This document shows positions 31,451 through 34,283 of a stretch of 34,283 nucleotides of DNA, piece by piece; position 1 is the first letter of the stretch, and each line of letters starts with the position of its first letter. Under the pieces are notes generated by a model. That model was not told the DNA's origin and ran no database searches. It was given only the letters and a program-made list of their open reading frames with translations. A program made the translations under genes and the position numbers. Origin of the DNA: Saccharomonospora iraqiensis subsp. paurometabolica YIM 90007 (GTDB lineage Bacteria; Actinomycetota; Actinomycetes; Mycobacteriales; Pseudonocardiaceae); contig NZ_KI912185.1 of the NCBI RefSeq assembly GCF_000231035.2, positions 14,601 through 48,883 on the forward strand, read 5' to 3'.

Positions 31451-33610
31451 GTGGCATTCGCGACAGAACACCCCGTACTCGCGCACTCCGAGTTCCGGCC
31501 CGTCTCCGAGATCCCGCGGTCCGAGGGGCGGTTCGAGGTCGTGTCCGACTACGCGCCCGCGGGCGACCAGCCGGAGGCGATCGAGGAGCTGGACCGCAGG
31601 CTCTCCACGGGGGAGCGGGACGTCGTCCTGCTCGGGGCCACCGGGACCGGCAAGTCGGCGACGACGGCCTGGCTGATCGAACGGGTCCAGCGGCCCACCC
31701 TGGTGATGGCGCCGAACAAGACGCTGGCCGCGCAGCTGGCCAACGAGCTGCGGGAGTTCTTCCCGCACAACGCGGTCGAGTACTTCGTCAGCTACTACGA
31801 CTACTACCAGCCCGAGGCCTACGTCCCGCAGACCGACACCTACATCGAGAAGGACTCCTCGGTCAACGACGACGTCGAGCGGTTGCGGCACTCGGCCACG
31901 ATGAACCTGCTCTCCCGGCGGGACACCATCGTGGTCTCCAGCGTGTCCTGCATCTACGGCCTCGGCACCCCGCAGTCGTACCTCGACCGGTCGACCCGGC
32001 TGGCCGTCGGCGACGAGGTGGACCGGGACACGTTCCTGCGCGCGCTGGTCGACGTGCAGTACACCCGCAACGACGTCGCGTTCGCCCGGGGCACGTTCCG
32101 CGTGCGGGGGGACACTGTCGAGATCATCCCGGCCTACGAGGAGCTGGCCATCCGGGTCGAGTTCTTCGGCGACGAGATCGACAGTCTGTACTACCTGCAC
32201 CCGCTCACCGGGGACATCGTCAACGAGGTGCAGGAGGTGCGGATCTTCCCCGCCACCCACTACGTCGCGGGGCCGGAACGCATGGAGAAGGCCGTCGCCG
32301 ACATCGAGGCCGAGCTGGAGCAGCAGCTGGCCAAGCTGGAGAACCAGGGCAAGCTGCTGGAGGCCCAGCGGCTGCGGATGCGCACCACCTACGACGTCGA
32401 GATGATGCGCCAGGTGGGTTTCTGCTCGGGCATCGAGAACTACTCCCGGCACGTCGACGGGCGCGGGCCCGGTTCGGCACCGGCGACCCTGCTCGACTAC
32501 TTCCCCGAGGACTTCCTGCTGGTCATCGACGAGTCGCACGTCACGGTGCCCCAGGTCGGCGGCATGTACGAGGGGGACGCCTCACGCAAGCGCACCCTGG
32601 TCGAGCACGGCTTCCGCCTGCCGAGCGCCCTGGACAACCGCCCGCTGACGTGGGAGGAGTTCTCCGACCGGGTCGGGCAGACGGTGTACCTGTCGGCGAC
32701 GCCCGGCCCCTACGAGATGGGGCAGGCCGGCGGGGAGTTCGTCGAGCAGGTCATCCGCCCGACCGGCCTCGTGGACCCCGAGGTGGTCGTCAAGCCCACC
32801 GAGGGGCAGATCGACGACCTGGTGCACGAGGTGCGCGCCCGGGCCGAGCGGGACGAGCGCACGCTGGTCACCACGCTGACCAAGAAGATGGCCGAGGACC
32901 TCACCGACTACCTGCTCGAACTCGGCATCCGGGTGCGCTACCTGCACTCGGAGGTGGACACCCTGCGCCGGGTGGAGCTGTTGCGGCAGCTCCGGGCGGG
33001 TGATTTCGACGTGCTGGTGGGCATCAACCTCCTGCGGGAGGGGCTCGACCTGCCCGAGGTGTCCCTGGTGGCGATCCTGGACGCGGACAAGGAGGGATTC
33101 CTGCGCAGCGGTACCTCCCTGGTGCAGACGATCGGCCGCGCGGCGCGGAACGTCTCCGGGCAGGTGCACATGTACGCCGACACGGTCACCGACTCCATGC
33201 GGTACGCCATCGACGAGACCAACCGGCGGCGGGCGAAGCAGATCGCCTACAACACCGAACACGGCATCGACCCGCAGCCGCTGCGCAAGAAGATCGCCGA
33301 CATCCTGGACCGCGTCTACACCGAGGCCGAGGACTCCGAGCAGGAGGTCGAGGTCGGCGGTTCGGGGCGCAACGCCTCGCGCGGCAAGAAGCCGGAGCAG
33401 GGGGACACGATGCGCAGCTCGGGTGTGCTCGTCGACCGCGACCCGACCACGATGCCCCGGGCGGAGCTCGCCGACCTCATCCAGCAGATGACCGACCAGA
33501 TGATGCAGGCCGCCCGCGACCTCCAGTTCGAACTGGCGGCCCGGCTGCGCGACGAGATCGGCGAACTCAAGAAGGAACTCCGCGGCATGGACGCTGCCGG
33601 CGTCGAGTGA
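31451..33610 (+). CDS. uvrB: Excinuclease ABC subunit B
   Basis: A 719-residue UvrB, the damage-verifying helicase-like subunit of nucleotide excision repair. Walker A is GATGTGKS, the damage-clamping beta-hairpin region is [22 protein letters not shown], Walker B is [12 protein letters not shown], and helicase motif VI is QTIGRAARN. The C-terminal UVR motif that contacts UvrC is [38 protein letters not shown]. The N-terminus [21 protein letters not shown] is the usual actinobacterial form and fixes GTG 31451; an in-frame GTG at 31427 is disfavoured because it precedes the -10 box. It ends 4 bp from the convergent VOC gene. Confidence 0.97.
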   Translation: MAFATEHPVLAHSEFRPVSEIPRSEGRFEVVSDYAPAGDQPEAIEELDRRLSTGERDVVLLGATGTGKSATTAWLIERVQRPTLVMAPNKTLAAQLANELREFFPHNAVEYFVSYYDYYQPEAYVPQTDTYIEKDSSVNDDVERLRHSATMNLLSRRDTIVVSSVSCIYGLGTPQSYLDRSTRLAVGDEVDRDTFLRALVDVQYTRNDVAFARGTFRVRGDTVEIIPAYEELAIRVEFFGDEIDSLYYLHPLTGDIVNEVQEVRIFPATHYVAGPERMEKAVADIEAELEQQLAKLENQGKLLEAQRLRMRTTYDVEMMRQVGFCSGIENYSRHVDGRGPGSAPATLLDYFPEDFLLVIDESHVTVPQVGGMYEGDASRKRTLVEHGFRLPSALDNRPLTWEEFSDRVGQTVYLSATPGPYEMGQAGGEFVEQVIRPTGLVDPEVVVKPTEGQIDDLVHEVRARAERDERTLVTTLTKKMAEDLTDYLLELGIRVRYLHSEVDTLRRVELLRQLRAGDFDVLVGINLLREGLDLPEVSLVAILDADKEGFLRSGTSLVQTIGRAARNVSGQVHMYADTVTDSMRYAIDETNRRRAKQIAYNTEHGIDPQPLRKKIADILDRVYTEAEDSEQEVEVGGSGRNASRGKKPEQGDTMRSSGVLVDRDPTTMPRAELADLIQQMTDQMMQAARDLQFELAARLRDEIGELKKELRGMDAAGVE

Positions 33611-33614
33611 CCGG

Positions 33615-33995
33615 TTACCGGGCGCTCGGGTCGGTTTCGAGCATGCCGAAGACGTTGCCCTCGGGGTCACGGCAGTAGACGATCCAGCCGACGTCGGCGA
33701 TGGCGCTCTTCGTGGTGATCACGCTCCCGCCCGCCTGTTCGATCTCCCGGCTGAGCAGGTCGAGGTCCTCGACCTCCACCGTCAACGGGAAGGCGTTCAG
33801 GCTCGCGTCGGGGTCCGGCGGCGGGCCCTGACGTTGGGCCATACCCCCGTCGATGCCCGGTCCCTCACCCGTGGTGATCAGCCAGTACGAGGCCTCGGTC
33901 GAGCGCTCGAACGTCCAGTCGAACACCGTGGTGTAGAAGGTGATCGCTCGTTCCGGCTCGCTCGCGTGGATCTCGAAATGGACCGGACGCGGCAT
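33615..33995 (-). CDS. Single-domain VOC family protein
   Basis: A 126-residue glyoxalase-fold protein. It opens PVHFEIHASEPERAITFYTTVFDW and ends IVYCRDPEGNVFGMLETDPSAR, the standard two halves of a VOC metal-binding domain; His6 and Glu8 (HFE) and the later Glu in FGMLE are the likely metal positions. The reaction is unknown. ATG 33995 follows GGAGGAG at 8 nt. The remaining 33996-34283 shows no gene; a TATGCC hexamer on the minus strand near 34078 may be its -10. Confidence 0.87.
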   Translation of the reverse strand: MPRPVHFEIHASEPERAITFYTTVFDWTFERSTEASYWLITTGEGPGIDGGMAQRQGPPPDPDASLNAFPLTVEVEDLDLLSREIEQAGGSVITTKSAIADVGWIVYCRDPEGNVFGMLETDPSAR

Positions 33996-34283
33996 GGTGG
34001 TCTCCTCCGGGGACGACGCGGGGACGAGAGCGGACGGGCGCACGAGCCCACGCGGAAATTGTCGCCCCCCGCGGGCATACTTGCCATCCGCGGAACGGGC
34101 CCCGCGGACGGGTTCCGTCTCCCGTGGCGGCACCCGTGCGCGGTGTCGCACAGACGGCAGGCACCCGTGCACGGGGAGCGCGGGATGGTGACCGGTCGGC
34201 GCGGTCTCGGGACGAGGGGGACGCGCCGACCGGTCCCGTCGCCCCGGTCGCGGTGGTGTCCGCATGGCGGGGCGAGCGCCCGG

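Noticed and set aside
34264-34283. Start of a plus-strand gene at the window edge (ATG 34264)
   Set aside because: Only 20 bases remain and no ribosome site is evident; it cannot be supported.

Overview
This window is chromosomal DNA from a high-GC actinobacterium. Third codon positions are strongly G/C biased, GTG starts are common, and many genes have a -10 hexamer only 6-7 nt before the start codon, which suggests leaderless mRNAs. The right half follows, with local insertions, the order I recall for Mycobacterium tuberculosis Rv1626-Rv1633: pdtaR, polA, rpsA, coaE, a DUF402 gene, uvrB. Gene content and the short palindromic and tandem intergenic repeats suggest a Pseudonocardiaceae-like genus. 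That placement is inference; no search was run.

Left half (about 1-17.4 kb), accessory. After the 3' end of a LigB-like gene comes a two-gene operon on the minus strand: a BesD/ArpA-like 2-oxoglutarate/Fe(II) oxygenase followed by a choline/carnitine-acyltransferase-fold enzyme whose carnitine-carboxylate arginine position reads Gln. Next is a tightly packed four-gene minus-strand module: XRE regulator, ImmA-type metallopeptidase, seven-helix MAB_1171c/DUF6545 membrane protein and PAP2-like membrane protein. Its promoter overlaps an operator-like palindrome cluster. Then come an SDR dehydrogenase, a translationally coupled P450/Baeyer-Villiger monooxygenase pair with a divergent TetR regulator and a clear palindromic operator region, a two-domain VOC protein, a methyltransferase and a large secreted penicillin-acylase-family hydrolase. 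A patch of small genes (two-helix membrane protein, stand-alone ScoMcrA-like head domain, DUF7660 protein) separates this from a YigZ/IMPACT gene.

Right half (about 17.4-34 kb), core. It holds a tRNA-Leu(CAA) with an unusually short variable loop, the ANTAR response regulator gene pdtaR, a large acidic protein of unknown function, a PaaI-type thioesterase divergent from polA, polA with a degenerate proofreading domain, an SDR-like protein, a methyltransferase, rpsA behind a leader of about 355 nt, coaE fused to a GrpB/UPF0157 domain, a DUF402 protein, a PucR-type regulator, a small CxxC protein, uvrB and a VOC protein.

The most unusual non-coding structure is a 21-bp tandem repeat family with an invariant 8-bp core. 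It forms two arrays (4 and 6 units) in opposite orientations on either side of coaE. Other repeats are a 30-bp-period palindromic triplet at 7427-7509, an 18-bp triplet at 12029-12082 and a 19-bp set at 30956-31050. The best candidates for undescribed biology are the oxygenase/acyltransferase pair, the XRE-ImmA-DUF6545-PAP2 module and the 21-bp arrays around coaE.
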